A stretch of DNA of 52,020 bases from Cyanophora paradoxa (taxonomy: Eukaryota > Glaucocystophyceae > Cyanophorales > Cyanophoraceae), in contig QPMI01000680.1 of the NCBI GenBank assembly GCA_004431415.1, positions 1 to 52,020 on the forward strand, written 5' to 3'. The notes under the pieces were generated by a model. The model did no database searches. It saw only the letters and a list, made by a program, of their open reading frames with translations, and was not told where the DNA came from. Below, one piece after another: positions 32,244 through 43,417 of this stretch. Within the stretch, counting starts at the first letter, position 1. Each line of letters starts with the position of its first letter. The position numbers were made by a program, and so were the translations under genes.

Positions 32244-32574
32244 CTGTGCTACGACGTATGATTCGGCCCTACCCCCCCCCCCCCTCCCCCCCCGCCCGCC
32301 CTGGCCCAGTGGACTTCGCCAATGTCGAAGTCGAAGCCGGCGCGTCGACGTCGATCCCCGGCCGCCGGGCCGGGCCCTTCATGACCTGCTGGGGGGGCGC
32401 CGAGCTCGAGGCCCGCCCGGCGCGGCGCTCTGCTCGTTCCGCTAGCGCTGGGCCACGGCATGCGCCGCGCCGCGCTTAGCTGCAGCGCAGTCGGTCGCGA
32501 TCGGGCAACACGAGCTCAATTTAATACACAGCTGTACTAGCACTACGGCATCTTCGAGTCGTCGCGCACGGATC
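32244..32574. other. Spacer upstream of the PsbP-like gene
   Basis: Holds the PsbP-like promoter and the 3' flank of the next minus-strand gene. A C-rich run (ccccccccc interrupted by t) is at about 32271-32293, and GTCGACGTCGA-like sequence near 32346. No gene seen. Confidence 0.4.
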
Positions 32575-34015
32575 CTAGCGGGAGACGACGTACTCGACGC
32601 GGCGCGGGGCGCCGAGGCAGCAGCCGCACTGGAGGGGCGCCCAGTCGGCGCGCGTCCCCGCCCGCAGCGGCGCCCAGCGCTTCGAGCAGGCGTGCGCCGG
32701 CACCACCTGCGCATGCCGCCCGTCAGAACCCGCGGGGCCGGCGGGGCGGGGCGGGGCGGGGCGGGGCGGGCGGACGATGCGGGAGGCGGCGCGGGCGCAG
32801 GCGGCGGCGTCGAGGTCCGCCTGGAGCGAGCGGGCGGTCACGGCCGCCGGGTGCGCCCCGTAGCGCCCCTCGTGCAGCCGGTACGCCCCGCCCGCTGCTG
32901 CGCCTCCTCCTCGTACCCCCCGCCGCAGCGGCACGCCGCGGGGGCGGGCGCCGCGGAAGCGCAGCGGCAGCGGCAGCCGCATCCGCACCCGCCCGACGGC
33001 CGCGCGGCGCTGCAGTGGTGCGCTGCGGGGCGCGTCGGGCGGCTGGAGAGGGGGCGGGGCGGGCGGGGTTACCGGGGGCCAGGGGGACGCCCCGAAGACG
33101 GCGTCGGCGTTGGCGCGGGCGAAAGAGTCGCCGCCCCGGGGCGCCCGACTCGGGCGGGGCCGGGGCGGCCTGCGCCCAGCCCGGGGCGACGGGGGCGACC
33201 GGGCGGGCGCCGGCCAGCTCCCACCCGCCGTCCGGCAGGGGGCGGAAGGCCGGAGCCGGCTGCTGCTCCGGCTGCGTCGGAGCCGGCTGCTCCGCGAGGG
33301 GCCCCGCCGTCCCCGGCCCGTAGTACGTGTGGTCCTCCGCCTGGCCCGGGGCCGGGTAGTACTGCGGGGCCGGGGGGTACGCCTGGGCGCCCGAGGCCGG
33401 GGGCGCCATGGGGTCGTCGGACGAGCCGGCGGCGGTGGTCTGGGCGGGGTACGAGGAGCCGGCGGAGCGGCGGGCGGGCGCGGCGGGGCGGGCGCCGGAG
33501 GCGGCGGCGTGGGGGTTGGCGCGCTGCGGGGGTAGGGGCAGCTCGCGGTCCTCCTCCTCGCGGGAGGCGAGGACCTCGGCGAGGGGCGCGGCGCCGGCTG
33601 GGCCGGCGCCCGGCTGGCGGTAGACCTTGTGCCACAGGGAGGCGTCCCCGCCCTCGCCCCGCTCGAAGCGCTCCAGCTCGCTCGCCCGCGCCCGCTCCTC
33701 CGCCTCCCGCTTGATCCGCTCCAGCTCGTACGCCCGCTGCCGGTCCCGGAAGTTCCGCGCCGACCCGTACACCTGCGCCCAAGCCGGGCTCGCGTCAGCG
33801 TCACAGCAGCGGGCGGTGCCAGCACGGCAGCCACGGCTACGGCCGCCTGGACTGGCCGCGATCCGGACCTGGCTGGCTAGGTGGTGGGAGTGCTCCCCGG
33901 CGACCTCCGCGCAGACGAGGCAGCCGCCGTACTGCCAGCAGCCCTCCGTGCGCCCATGGTACTCGCGGAATCGCGTCGTGCTTCCGTGCGTACACCAGGG
34001 CTCTGACTGGTCCAT
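32575..34015 (-). CDS. Unrecognised protein with Cys/His-rich N-terminus and Pro/Ala-rich middle
   Basis: ATG at 34015, stop at 32575-32577. The N-terminus has a compact Cys/His set (WCTHGSTTRFREYHGRTEGC, then GGCLVCAEVAGEHSHH) that could bind zinc. After an intron at about 33785-33870 comes a charged helix (RNFRDRQRAYELERIKREAEERARASELERFE, likely coiled coil) ending in SLWHKVYRQPG. A long Pro/Ala/Gln/Tyr low-complexity part follows. The C-terminal exons contain AYRLHEGRYGAHPAAVTARS, a helix SLQADLDAAACARAASRI and a second Cys cluster (CGCCLG). Frames must switch near 33130, by intron or single-base error. Two introns hold GGGGC repeats (32743-32768). I do not recognise the family. The charged helix and paired Cys regions suggest a structural or scaffold protein, but this is only inference. 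Confidence 0.5.
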
Positions 34016-34564
34016 ACTGCTAGCTGAGAAGCTCCAACGAGCGGGAAATGCCGTCGACGGGCTGAAGGGGCGAAAAGCCGAAGGAAACGGGCGAGAAAGT
34101 CACCAGAACTCCGCGGGCCGGATCCAAGGCACTCAGATTGGAAATAAATACGCTAGTTAGGGTGCAGGCGCAGCTTGCGGAGCTCCGAAGCCTTCGTGGC
34201 GCAACGGAACAACTTTGCAGGGGTACAGCGTCCGTCGAGCTGGCTTGTGCGTGGGGGCCTTCGGATGTCGGAGATCGAAGGTGGGAACATACTCCACGCC
34301 AACCATCCCTTCATACAGACCGCAAAGGTGCGCGTGTCGCCGGATCCCACGACGAAGAGAAAGTCTGCTCGCCGCGTCGGTGGACGGCGCGCGAGGAGCC
34401 CCGTCGACGATAATTCCAGTTATTTCTGTACTTGCGAAACGATCGCTGACGCCGTTCGCATCGGTCTCCAACCTGCAGGCGTCGACGAGTTGCGGAGTGT
34501 GCCAAGACTGGATACAGGCAAGCCTGCAGCGTGCACTGCTCCTTAGCAAACAGCGGGATGTTGC
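34016..34564. other. Intergenic region upstream of the BAH-domain gene
   Basis: Head-to-head promoter space between the minus-strand gene ending its 5' side at 34015 and the plus-strand gene starting at 34565. From 34170 to 34545 both strands have protein-like open frames (on the plus strand EIEGGNILHANHPF; on the minus strand LCGLYEGMVGVEYVPTFDL). One of them could be an unassigned exon, but I cannot tell which, so none is called. Confidence 0.35.
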
Positions 34565-37500
34565 ATGAGCCGTTGGACGAGCGCATGGGATGCGCTTGAC
34601 GAGGGCGCGCAGGTAAGGGCGACGAAGAAAGTAGACCCGGCGACCATCTGCCGAAGCGGGAAAGGATGCAGTGCGCACGTCCACGCCGCCGTCGCGCGCC
34701 GCCGCGCGATCGTCGCCGACCGCGCCGCCCGCTTCGCGCCCCGCGCAGCGCGGGCCTACCACCTCTCGTGTATCCTGGGGCGCATGGGGCGCCCCGCATG
34801 TGAGGCCGCCATGGAGCAGAAGCGCTGGGAGTGGTGCGCGCGCGCCCCTTCCCCATTCGCCCCTCCCCGCGCCGGCCCGCCCACCGGCCCCTGACGCCCC
34901 CGTGCAGCCCGAAGTGCCTGGGGAAGCGGGAGCGCGGGTCCAAGGTGAACCTGGCCCATCTCCCCTACGAGGATGCCGAATGGCTCCACGCCAAGCTCTC
35001 CAAGGCGCGGCGCTCGCTGTGCCCCGCCACCCGGCCCTCCCCCGCCCCGTCGGCGAGCCGGTACCCCCGCAGCTGGTGAAGGTGAAGTTCGAGAACCTGG
35101 AGCGTGTGCTGGCGCAGGCCCCGGCGCGAAAGTCGCTGGCCGCGAAGCGCCGCCGGCCCGACGAGCCCGCCAGCGACGGCGACGACGGCACTCCCCACGC
35201 CAAGGCCCGCGCAGCACCCCTCCCCCATCCCCCCCTCGGCAGCTCGCGCTGACCCGGCCGGCAGGTGGCGAAGCGGCCGCTGAAGGGGTCGGCGGCGTCG
35301 AGCTCGGCGTCTGGGTCGGGGGCGGGTACCCCGGCGACGGCTGGGGAGGTGAAGGAGGAGCCGGCGACGGACGGGGAGGGGGCCGCCGCCTCGAGCGCCG
35401 GCCTGGCGCCCTTGGAGGTTCCCGCCGCGCCCGACGAGGCCCCCGCCTCCGCCCCCGCCTCGGCCGCTGCGTCCGCCCCCGACTCGCAGGGGAGCTCGGC
35501 GCGGGGGGGCAGCCCCTCGCCCCGCCACCGGCCGCCCTCCGCGGAGGCGGGGCGCGAGCCCTCCCCGCCGCCCCGGGCCGAGGAAAGCCCTCCGGAGGAG
35601 CCCCCGTCGCCCGAGGAGGCGGGGCGCCCGCCGCGCCGGAGGCGCCCCCGCCGCAGCTGCCCCGCACCCGTCGCCGCCTCCACGCTCCCCGGCCCCAGCC
35701 CCTGCCCCGGAGTCCCCGCCGGCGCCGGCGCCGGCGCCGGCCCCCGCCGAGGCCGGCGGCGCTGCGGCCGTGAGCGCCCCCGCAGGGGAGCCGCCGGGGC
35801 GGGCGCAGAGCCCGCAAGCGGGGCGGCGGCGGCGGCGGCGGGGCGGCCCTCGCCGCCGGCCTCGCCGGACATGCCTGCGGCGGCGCCCCCCAGGCGGGGG
35901 GCCTGGCCTCCCTCGGCCGCGCCGCCGCCGCCTCGCCCTCCGCCTCCCCCCGCTGGCCCCGGCCCGCAGCGGCTCCCGCAAGCGGGGCCCGCCCCCGCGC
36001 CCCGGCTCCAGCAACAGCCTCCGCCGTTCGCCCCCGCGCCTCCCCCGCCTGCCCCCGCCCCCTGAGACCGCCCCCGCAGCGCCCGCCGGCCATCGCTCCG
36101 CCTCCCCGTCCGCCCTGCTGGCCCCGCCTCCGGGGCCCGACGGCGACTACTCCGACGAGGCCCGCCCCTCCCCCCGCCTTCAATTGCTGTACCCCCCGAG
36201 ACCCGAACGCCGCGCGCAGGGGGAGTACGAGGACGCGCGGGCTCTCGGGGTCGAGTCCGTCTCGGGCCAGTTCGTCACCTACAGAGAGTACTTCTACTAC
36301 AAGGCGCGCCGCCCCCGTGCCCCCCTCCTCTTCGCCTTGCCCCGCCCTGACGCCCGGGGGTACGGCAGTACACGTACGTGCAGGGGGACTTCGTGCGCAT
36401 CTGCTACGAGGACCCGCGGACGGGGGCCCCGACGCTCTCCGTCGTCCTGCTCGCCCGCATATTCACCGACGGCTCCTCCTCCCCGGACTCGTCCGCCCTC
36501 CAGGTCCTCGCCTCTTGTACCCCCGGGCACTGGCTTCGCTTCTTCGGCTTAGCGATGACGTACCCCACCCAGGTCTACATTGACGTGGTGTGGCTCCGCG
36601 AGCCCAAGAGCGTGGCCCTGGTTCGCCCCACCCCCCTCTCTCTTCGCCTCCGCCCCTCGGGTTCGCTCCACTTGACGCGGCGGGGCGCGTGCGCAGGCGC
36701 CGACGCGGATGCCTGCGACGCGGCGGCGGGAGCTGTTCATGACGGAGGAGGTCCTCGCGGGGGCCCTCGCCGAGGCCGTCCGGGGCCCGCCCCTCTCCGT
36801 CCGCATCGGGCCGCCGGACGCGCCCCCGCCGCCGCCCAACGCGTACCTGGTGCGGTACCTGTACGACCCGGCGAGCAGCAGCGTGGCGCCCGTGCCGGCC
36901 AACCTCCACCGCTACTCCGTCGAGGTCCCCAGGGAGCGCCTGGCGCCCTCCAGCCGCCCCGCCTCCCCGCCCTCCGTCCCCCCCGTCTCCTGGCACGCGA
37001 AGAAGGCGCGCGAGGCGAGCCCGCCGGCCCCCGGCGCCCTCGACGTCCTCTTCCGCGCCGTCGAAGCCCGCCTCGCCCGCGAGCCGCGCCCCGCGGCGGC
37101 GCCGCCTGCTGCGCCGCCCTCGCCGCCGGAGCCGGCGGTCCCGCCGGAGCTGCGGTCGGAGCTGGCGGCGCTGTGGCCGCAGCTGAAGGACTTCGGCGCT
37201 GCGGTGGCGTGCCTGGCGCCCGGGCGGGTGGCGGACCGCGCGACGGCGCTGGCGGACGTGCGGCGGCTGGCGCAGGGCGAAGTCTTCCCGCAGCTGGCGG
37301 CCCTGCAGGCGGCCGTGCGCGCCGCGGGGCTCCAGCTCTCGGGGCCCCTCCTCGAGGCCTTCACGCTCCTCGAGTCCGCCCTCCGCTCCGCCGCCGCCGT
37401 GCGCGCTTCCCTCCCGCGCGCCCCTCTGCGCTCGCCCGCTCGCCCCTGAGCCTCCTTCGCTCCTCGCCGGCGCGCAGGCGGCGGGGAAGGGCGACTGGGC

Positions 37501-38917
37501 CACGGCGCTGCGCGAGGGCGCCATTGTCGCCGTCCTCGCGGGGGCGCCCCCGCCCACCGGCCCCGGGCCCGCACCCTCCCCGGCGCCCGCCCCGGGCCCC
37601 AGCCCCACCCCCGCCCCCGCCCCCTCCCGCCCCGCCGCCCCCGTCTTTGCGCACGCCCCCGCCGCGCCCCCAGCGCGGCCCGGCCCCTTCCTACCCGGCG
37701 CCGGCGCTGGCGCCGGCGCCGCCCCTGCCCCCCGTCCACGTCCGCGACGCCCCAGCGCTCCCGAAGGGCGTGACGACCGTGCGGTACCCCGGCGGGGAGG
37801 TCGCCCCCGGCTGGCGCCGGCGCCGGCCGCGGCCCCGCACGCCCGCCCCGCCCCCACCTCCGCGCCGCCCTCCTCCGCTTCCTTCCCGCCCCGCGCGCCG
37901 GGCAGCCGGCACGAGAATGCTCCTCCTCTCGCCCCGAAGCCGGCCCCGGCCTCCTCCTCCGCCGGGACGCACCCCGTCCCACGCACTCCGACGCCGCGCG
38001 ACCCCACGCCCTCCCGCCCGCCCCGCCCCGCCCCCGCCCCGCCCTCGCTGCAGGCTGCCCACAGCGCCGCCTGGGCCGCCGCCCCGCAGCCGGGGCGCCC
38101 TCAGCGCCTTCCAGCAGGCCCCGCCCCGGCTGCCGCCGCCGCCGCGGTGCGGGCAGCGCCGGCGCCGGGGGCCCCTGCGGCTCCCCCGGCGGTGCCGGAG
38201 TGCACGGTGATGCTGCCGCCCTCGGGGGCGGCGGTCGTGGACGAGGCGCGGGCGCGCCTCTCCGAGTTCGTGGAGCGCTCCCTGCGGCAGTGCGGCCTGC
38301 AGGCGGCCCGCCGCGAGCGCGCCCCCGCGCAGCTGCGCGCCGCGCTAGAGGCCGAGCACGTGCCCCTTCACGACCAGGCCGTGATCCCCCTCCTCCTCCG
38401 CCTCTCCGCCTGCGCCGCCCTCGGCCTCCCCGCCCTCCTCGCCGCCGTCACCCGCGCCGGGCACGCGCTGCGGGCCTGCATGCAGGCGGCGCGCGACGGG
38501 GACGCGAACCGGGCGGCCGAGGCCGGGCTGCAGATGGCGCGGGCGGCGGGGGAGCTCGCGGCCTTCCGGTTCGCGCTGGTGGACGCGCGCGCCTTCAGGG
38601 ACTACTGGGAGGCCTTCCCGCGCCTGCGGCCGCCCCGGGCGCCCCCGCAGGCCCACCTCCGCCCCGCCCCGCCGGCCCCGGGCGAGCCGGCCGGCGTCGC
38701 CGTGGCCCTGGCGCAGGCGCACACGGAGGGGGTCTGGGAGCAGGCGACGGTGGACGAGATCCTCCTCCGCGCCGCCTCCGCCGGCCTCGCCACCGTCGGC
38801 GCCCTCGCCGCCGCCCTCGAGGGCCCCTCGCCCCCGCTCGCCCTCGCCAGCCTCCACCCCACAATCCTCTCCGCCCTCCGCGCCGCCATCGCGGGGCACA
38901 GGCCCCACCTCAGCTAG
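34565..38917 (+). CDS. BAH-domain chromatin protein with N-terminal zinc-finger-like segment
   Basis: ATG at 34565 ([14 protein letters not shown]), TAG at 38915-38917, with several GT-AG and GC-AG introns. The N-terminal exons carry a possible metal site ([12 protein letters not shown], later AYHLSC, then [13 protein letters not shown] across an intron) recalling PARP-type or treble-clef fingers; this is tentative. A long Pro/Ala/Ser/Arg-rich linker covers 35250-36150. The exons at 36240-36900 make a BAH domain: [51 protein letters not shown] and [14 protein letters not shown] domains bind histones or other chromatin proteins in the nucleus. The C-terminal third has two Ala-rich helical blocks ([17 protein letters not shown] near 37150 and a longer one from 38210) separated by another Pro-rich linker. 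It could be two adjacent genes, but no promoter-like break is seen. Very high GC makes exon borders in the linkers unreliable. Confidence 0.6.
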
Positions 38918-39116
38918 CCCCCGCCCCCCGCCCGCCCCGCCCGCCCGCCCCATGCAGCGCGCCCGATCGGCGCCAATGGAACTAGTTCGAATTCCACGAC
39001 TGCGACGACGTTCGACGCTCGCGCCGCGGGCCGGGGCCGCCGCTGCACGCGCCAAAAGGAAGGCACGGCGGATCCGGAGGGGGCGGAGGCGGCCAGGCCC
39101 CCGGCGCCGCCCTCGC

Positions 39117-40283
39117 TCAGTCCTCCTCCTCGTCCTTCTCCTCGCGGAAGCGCGGGTTCTTCGCCTGCGGGGCGGAGGGGGGGGGGGGGAGGGTGAGCCG
39201 CCGGAGGGGCGCCGCCTCGGGCCGGGCTGCGGCGAACGCTCGCCTCCGAGGTGCGCGCGCGCTTGTCCCCGTCGCCCTCCGAGGCGCCCGAGTCCCGGCC
39301 CCGCTTGCCCAGGTACCCGCTCTCTGCCGGCCCCACCCTCAGCGAACGAAGCGGGGCGGCCGGGCCGGGGCTCCGCCCGCACCGCTGCGCCCCCGGCCGT
39401 ACACGGAGGCGGCGGCGGAGCCCGGGGCGTCCCGCCCCGACGCGCTGCTGTACACCTGCTGGTCCTCCGTGCCCCGCGGCACCTGCGTCCCGTCGTAGAT
39501 CTCCTTGTACCCCTGCACGAGGTCAGCCGGGGTGCGGAGGCGCAGGGGGCGGGGCCCGGGCACCGCGGCGCGCTTCTGCTCGAGCTCCTCGATCTCGCGC
39601 TGCCGCAGCTTGCCGTACCCGCCCCGCCCCGCGTCGAAGTCCGTCCGGTACTCGTCTCGAACCTGAGGCAGCGGTGAGGCGCGGCGCGTGGCGCGGCGCG
39701 CGAGCCGCTCGCCTGCCCGCCGCTGCGGCCGCGGCCGTACTGCCGGCCTTCCCTGAAGCCGTAGTCCCAGTCACAGCGGATCAGGCGGTCGTCCAGCTTC
39801 GTCTGGCTGATGTAGCGGATGCAGTCCTCCGCGTCCGGCCGCCTGTAGTACCTGCACGCCGGGCGCCCCGTTCGGAAAGGGGCGGCCGGGGGCGCCCGTG
39901 TCGGCGGCGGCCGCACTCGACGAAGCAGAAGCCGCAGGGCGTCTTGCGGTTGCGGTCGAGGCCCATGATGATGCGCTTGATCTCGCCCACCTTGGAGAAG
40001 AGCTCGTAGATCTGCTCCTCGGTCGTGTAGAACGAGAGGTTGCCTATGTACAGCGTGGACGTCGTCCGAAGCAATCTCTCCATCTCCTCCCTCGATTCGA
40101 CATACCTGCGCCGCGCTGGCAGCTAAGCGCGCCGCAGGAGCGGCAGGATGGCCGCGGTCGGCCGGCGCACCCTTCTCGTATCGCCTTGGAGTCTATGTAC
40201 TGTTTGGGGTGTCAGCGAAGTTAGCGATGCGCCTCCGGGCCAGCGCGGGGGGCCGCGCGGACCTGGGTGAGCGGCGGGTTCAT
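39117..40283 (-). CDS. NCBP2: Nuclear cap-binding protein subunit 2 (CBP20)
   Basis: Seven exons: 40263-40283, 40171-40199, 39917-40105, 39713-39851, exon five from 39662 downward (its donor not placed exactly), 39244-39323 and 39117-39164. ATG at 40283 ([17 protein letters not shown]). The RRM carries [20 protein letters not shown] (RNP2), CGFCFVEYY (RNP1), then [20 protein letters not shown] and [20 protein letters not shown], nearly identical to animal and yeast CBP20. With CBP80 it binds the 7-methylguanosine cap of RNA polymerase II transcripts. After the usual end ([17 protein letters not shown]) this protein has an extension of about 90 residues with a [15 protein letters not shown] stretch and an acidic KDEEED terminus, longer than the about 156-residue human protein. 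Introns at 39663-39712 (50 nt) and 39165-39243 start with GC. Divergent from RPS7. Confidence 0.93.
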
Positions 40284-40673
40284 GGGCTGCGCTGAAACGT
40301 CAGGAAGTGTCACAAGCGACGCCGCGCGGCGATCGGACCTCGTAAAGGAACGCCATTTTGCCCGCGAGCCGCCCGCGAAGGGGGTACAAGAGCGGCCTGG
40401 CGCCTGTACCCGGCTCATTAGGCATCGGTGAGCGATCGCGTCCCACGACAGATAGGAGCCGCGGGAGGGGCCGGCGACCCTAGAAGCCGTATCAGCAGCG
40501 TTTGCGCATACGATAGATGGGCTAGCCGTCGCGAGCGCCCGCGGATTCCAGTGCATCGCCTCCCCGCCAGCTAGGAGCGGCCAGGACGCGCGGCCAGCGG
40601 GCTAGCTTTGCATAGAGTTGGTGCCGTGCGTCTGGGCGAGCTAGTGCGCTGACCGCCGCGTGATGCGCAGAAA
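40284..40673. promoter_or_regulatory. Bidirectional promoter region, CBP20 / RPS7
   Basis: 390 bases between two divergent start codons. No TATA-like box is obvious. One GCGATCGC lies near 40432. An RPS7 leader pyrimidine tract is not evident. The sequence immediately before the RPS7 ATG is gatgcgcagaaa. Confidence 0.5.
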
Positions 40674-41457
40674 ATGTTCACGGCACGGAAGAAGATCATC
40701 AAGGAGAAGAACGCGGAGCCGGATGAGTTCGAAGAGAACGTCGCCCAGGCGCTCTTCGACCTGGAGGTCAGCGCGAGCGACCTGAAGGCCGACCTGCGCG
40801 ATCTCTACATCACCGCGGCGAAGGAGATCGACGTGGCCGGCGGCAAGAAGGCCGTTGTGATCTTCGTCCCCTTCCGCCTGCTGAAGAACTACCACAAGAT
40901 CCAGCAGCGCCTCATTCGCGAGCTGGAGAAGAAGTTCAGCGGCAAGCACGTCGTTATCATCGCCCAGCGCCGCATCCTCCAGAAGCCTGGCCGGAAGAAC
41001 CGCGCTAAGCTCCAGAAGCGCCCGCGCTCGCGCACCCTCACCGCGGTGCACGAGTCCATCATGGACGACCTCGTCTACCCGACCGAGATCGTCGGCAAGC
41101 GCATGCGCTTCCGCGTTGACGGCACCAAGACCCAGAAGGTGTAAGTACAGACCCGCGCCTTCCCTGGGAGTGTTAGGGGGCGGGAATCGCTCGGGGTCCT
41201 CCTGCCCCGCCGGCCGGTCGCGACGCCGACCTTTTCGGGTCCTCTTTCGTGCCGCGATTCCCCGTCTAGCGCCTCGGCCCTGCTCCCGTTTCTCTTTCGG
41301 CGGAAGATCTGATCGCGCGTGGCGGCGGCGCAGCTACCTGGACCCGAAGGACCAGGCCAACGTCGAGTACAAGCTCGAGACCTTCGCGACCGTGTACAAG
41401 AAGCTGACCGGCAAGGACGTCAACTTCCTGTTCCCCGTCGCCCAGCAGGACATCTAA
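40674..41457 (+). CDS. RPS7: Cytosolic ribosomal protein eS7
   Basis: Two exons, 40674-41140 and 41334-41457, joined across a 193-nt GT-AG intron (GTAAGT donor, GCGCAG acceptor). The join restores TQKVYLDPKDQ. The protein is about 196 residues, the normal size. Landmarks are [63 protein letters not shown] and [11 protein letters not shown], matching eS7 of the 40S subunit over its whole length. The intron is longer than those of neighbouring genes and canonical. Codon use is strongly GC-biased as in a highly expressed host gene. No anomalies; the frame is clean, so local sequence quality is good here. Confidence 0.97.
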
Positions 41458-42097
41458 GCCGCTCCCGCGGCCGGCTCCGTGGCGGCAGCCTGGCGACCAG
41501 CTTTGGCGACCAGCAGCTTAGCCCAGCCTCTCGACGCACAAATGTCTGGACTCGGTTCGCCGTGGCCGTAGGACAGACATCTTCTCCGTACAGATACTTA
41601 GCGCCCGCAAGCAGCCCAGCTCGCAGGCTATCTCGTGTCGCCGTGCACTGTCTCTCATTCGATGCCATTCTTGACTTCTCGCGCCCTGTGCGTTGGTGCC
41701 GGGGCGGGCGGGCGGGCTGGGCCGGGTGGCCGGGGCTTCTTCGCAGCCTTCCGGTGCTTTCGCGTGGCGGCTGCGTGCTCGCCGGCGAGTGGGCCCGGGG
41801 TGCACGTGGGACGAACGCACTTCCCAAGATTGCAAAGGTCTTGAACTGACGCTTCGCGCGTCTATTCCGAAGCTGGCCCGTGGCGGGGAGCGGGGAGGCG
41901 TTCCGCGGGATTGCAGTAGAGGGTGCTGTACGAATTGGAGGGGACGGGGAATGGGCGGGGCCGAGAGGGCCCTAGCCCGGCGCCGGCGCCGCCTCGCCTC
42001 CCGATCTCCTCGCGATCCCCTCGCCGTCCTGCGCCGCCGCCCCCGCCGCCCCGCCCGGCGGCTCCGAGCTCGAGGCCGCGAGGAGGCTGCGCGGGCG
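41458..42097. other. Convergent spacer, RPS7 / Trm10
   Basis: 3' flanks of two convergent genes. GC-rich to 41500, more balanced 41500-41680, then GC-rich again. Nothing recognised. Confidence 0.5.
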
Positions 42098-43417
42098 TCA
42101 AAAGAGGGCCTCGCAGGGGGCCGAGGGGCCCGGGGCCCACGGGACGCGCCTGGGCCCGTTGCGGACGAGGGCGATTCGGAAGGCGGCCGCCCAGTCGCCC
42201 CTCGCGGGGCCCAACAGCGCCGCCATGCACGCGAACACGTGGTTCAGAGGGAACGCGCTGTTCCGGAACTCTGTACCCGGGGCTCAGGGGGGTACTGAGT
42301 GCGCGCGAGGAGGAGCGCGGGGGGGTACCGAGGGGGCAGCGGTCGAGGGGCAGGCGGGCGGATGCGATGCCCTGGCGCTCTGCCTTCCCCTGCGTCAGGC
42401 CCTACGCCGCGCCGGGCGTCAGGTGGGGCAGGCCGGTCAGAGCGGGGGTACGCGATGCGCCTTCACGACGTTCCGGTCGATGATCGCGCCCAGAATGTAC
42501 ACCTGGGTACCGTAGTACCGAGATCAGGCGACGGGGGAGGGGGAACGGAGGGGGTACGGCACCTTGGAGGGGTCGACGGTCTCGAGGACGTCGGGGGCGT
42601 CGGGGGAGAGGTACACGAGCTCTTCCCGCTTGAAGACATCGATGTACTCCCCCTCGTGGAGGTCGACGAGCCACTCCTGCAGCCCCGCGAGGCGCGGGAG
42701 GAGCTGCCGCCGCGCCGCCTCACCGACGCCGCAGACGTGCACGCGCCAGGGCCGCTCCAGCCGCTTGTTGATGCCCCACACGTCCACGAGCTGCCGCGCC
42801 AGGCTCTGCCGCTGCGTCAGACGGGCGCGGGCACGCGCGCGGGCCGGGGACCGCGGCCCGGGCACCTTGACCCACTGCGGGAGGCCGGGGGGCGTCAGCG
42901 GGCGGGGAGGGGGGGCCTCGGAGCGCGCGGCGGGCGTGCCTTCTCGTCGGGGTACTCGGAGGCGTGCTCCTGGAAGTCGAGGTCGACGACGAGGCGCGGG
43001 CCGCCGGCCATAAGCCCCGCCAGACGCTCCCGCTCCGCCTCCTTCCGCGCCCTCCGGTCCGCCCGCAGCTTCGCGTTCGCCTCCGCCACCTTCCGCACCT
43101 CCTCTGCGCGCAAATGCGCATCGGAGGCGCGGCGCGGCGCAGCGGGCGGGGCGTGGCGGACCCTCGGGCAGCGTGGCCAGGCGGCTCGCCTTCTTGAGGG
43201 CGCGCTCCGCCATCATCTGGTCGTGCGCGCTCTGCCTCTCGGCTTTCTTCGCGTGGATGCGCGCGATCATCTGCCGCCGCTTCCGCTCGTTCTTGCTAAG
43301 CTGCGCCTCGCTCGAGCTTGAAGCGCTCGCCTCGCCCGCGCTGGCGGCGCTGTGGGCCGCAGCTTCGCCGCACGCCGCAGCCTCTGCATTGGACCCCGGC
43401 GCACGATCGGTTGTCAT
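42098..43417 (-). CDS. TRMT10: Trm10-type tRNA (guanine-9-N1) methyltransferase
   Basis: ATG at 43417 (MTTDRAPGSN), TGA at 42098-42100, about seven exons. A basic N-terminal part (LSKNERKRRQMIARIHAKKAER, then a long charged helix ending RADRRARKEAERERL) leads into the SPOUT-fold domain: PRLVVDLDFQEHASEYPDEK, QSLARQLVDVWGINKRLERP, the conserved VYILGAIIDRNVVK with the catalytic-type Asp, GLTQGKAERQGIASARLPLD and PLNHVFACMAALLGPARGDW. Trm10 enzymes transfer methyl from S-adenosylmethionine to N1 of purine 9 in tRNA, in cytosol, nucleus or mitochondria. The intron at 42875-42939 starts with GC (AAG|GCACGC) and carries CTGAC near its 3' end; others use GTGCCG, GCGCAT and GTACCC donors. It is divergent from the transporter gene. 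Which purine it modifies cannot be told. Confidence 0.9.

Noticed and set aside
34157-36183. Very long minus-strand frames (475-571 codons) opposite the BAH gene
   Set aside because: Composition artefacts of GC-rich DNA: Arg/Gly/Pro/Ala-rich with no recognisable domain, while the plus strand has a BAH domain joined by consistent introns.
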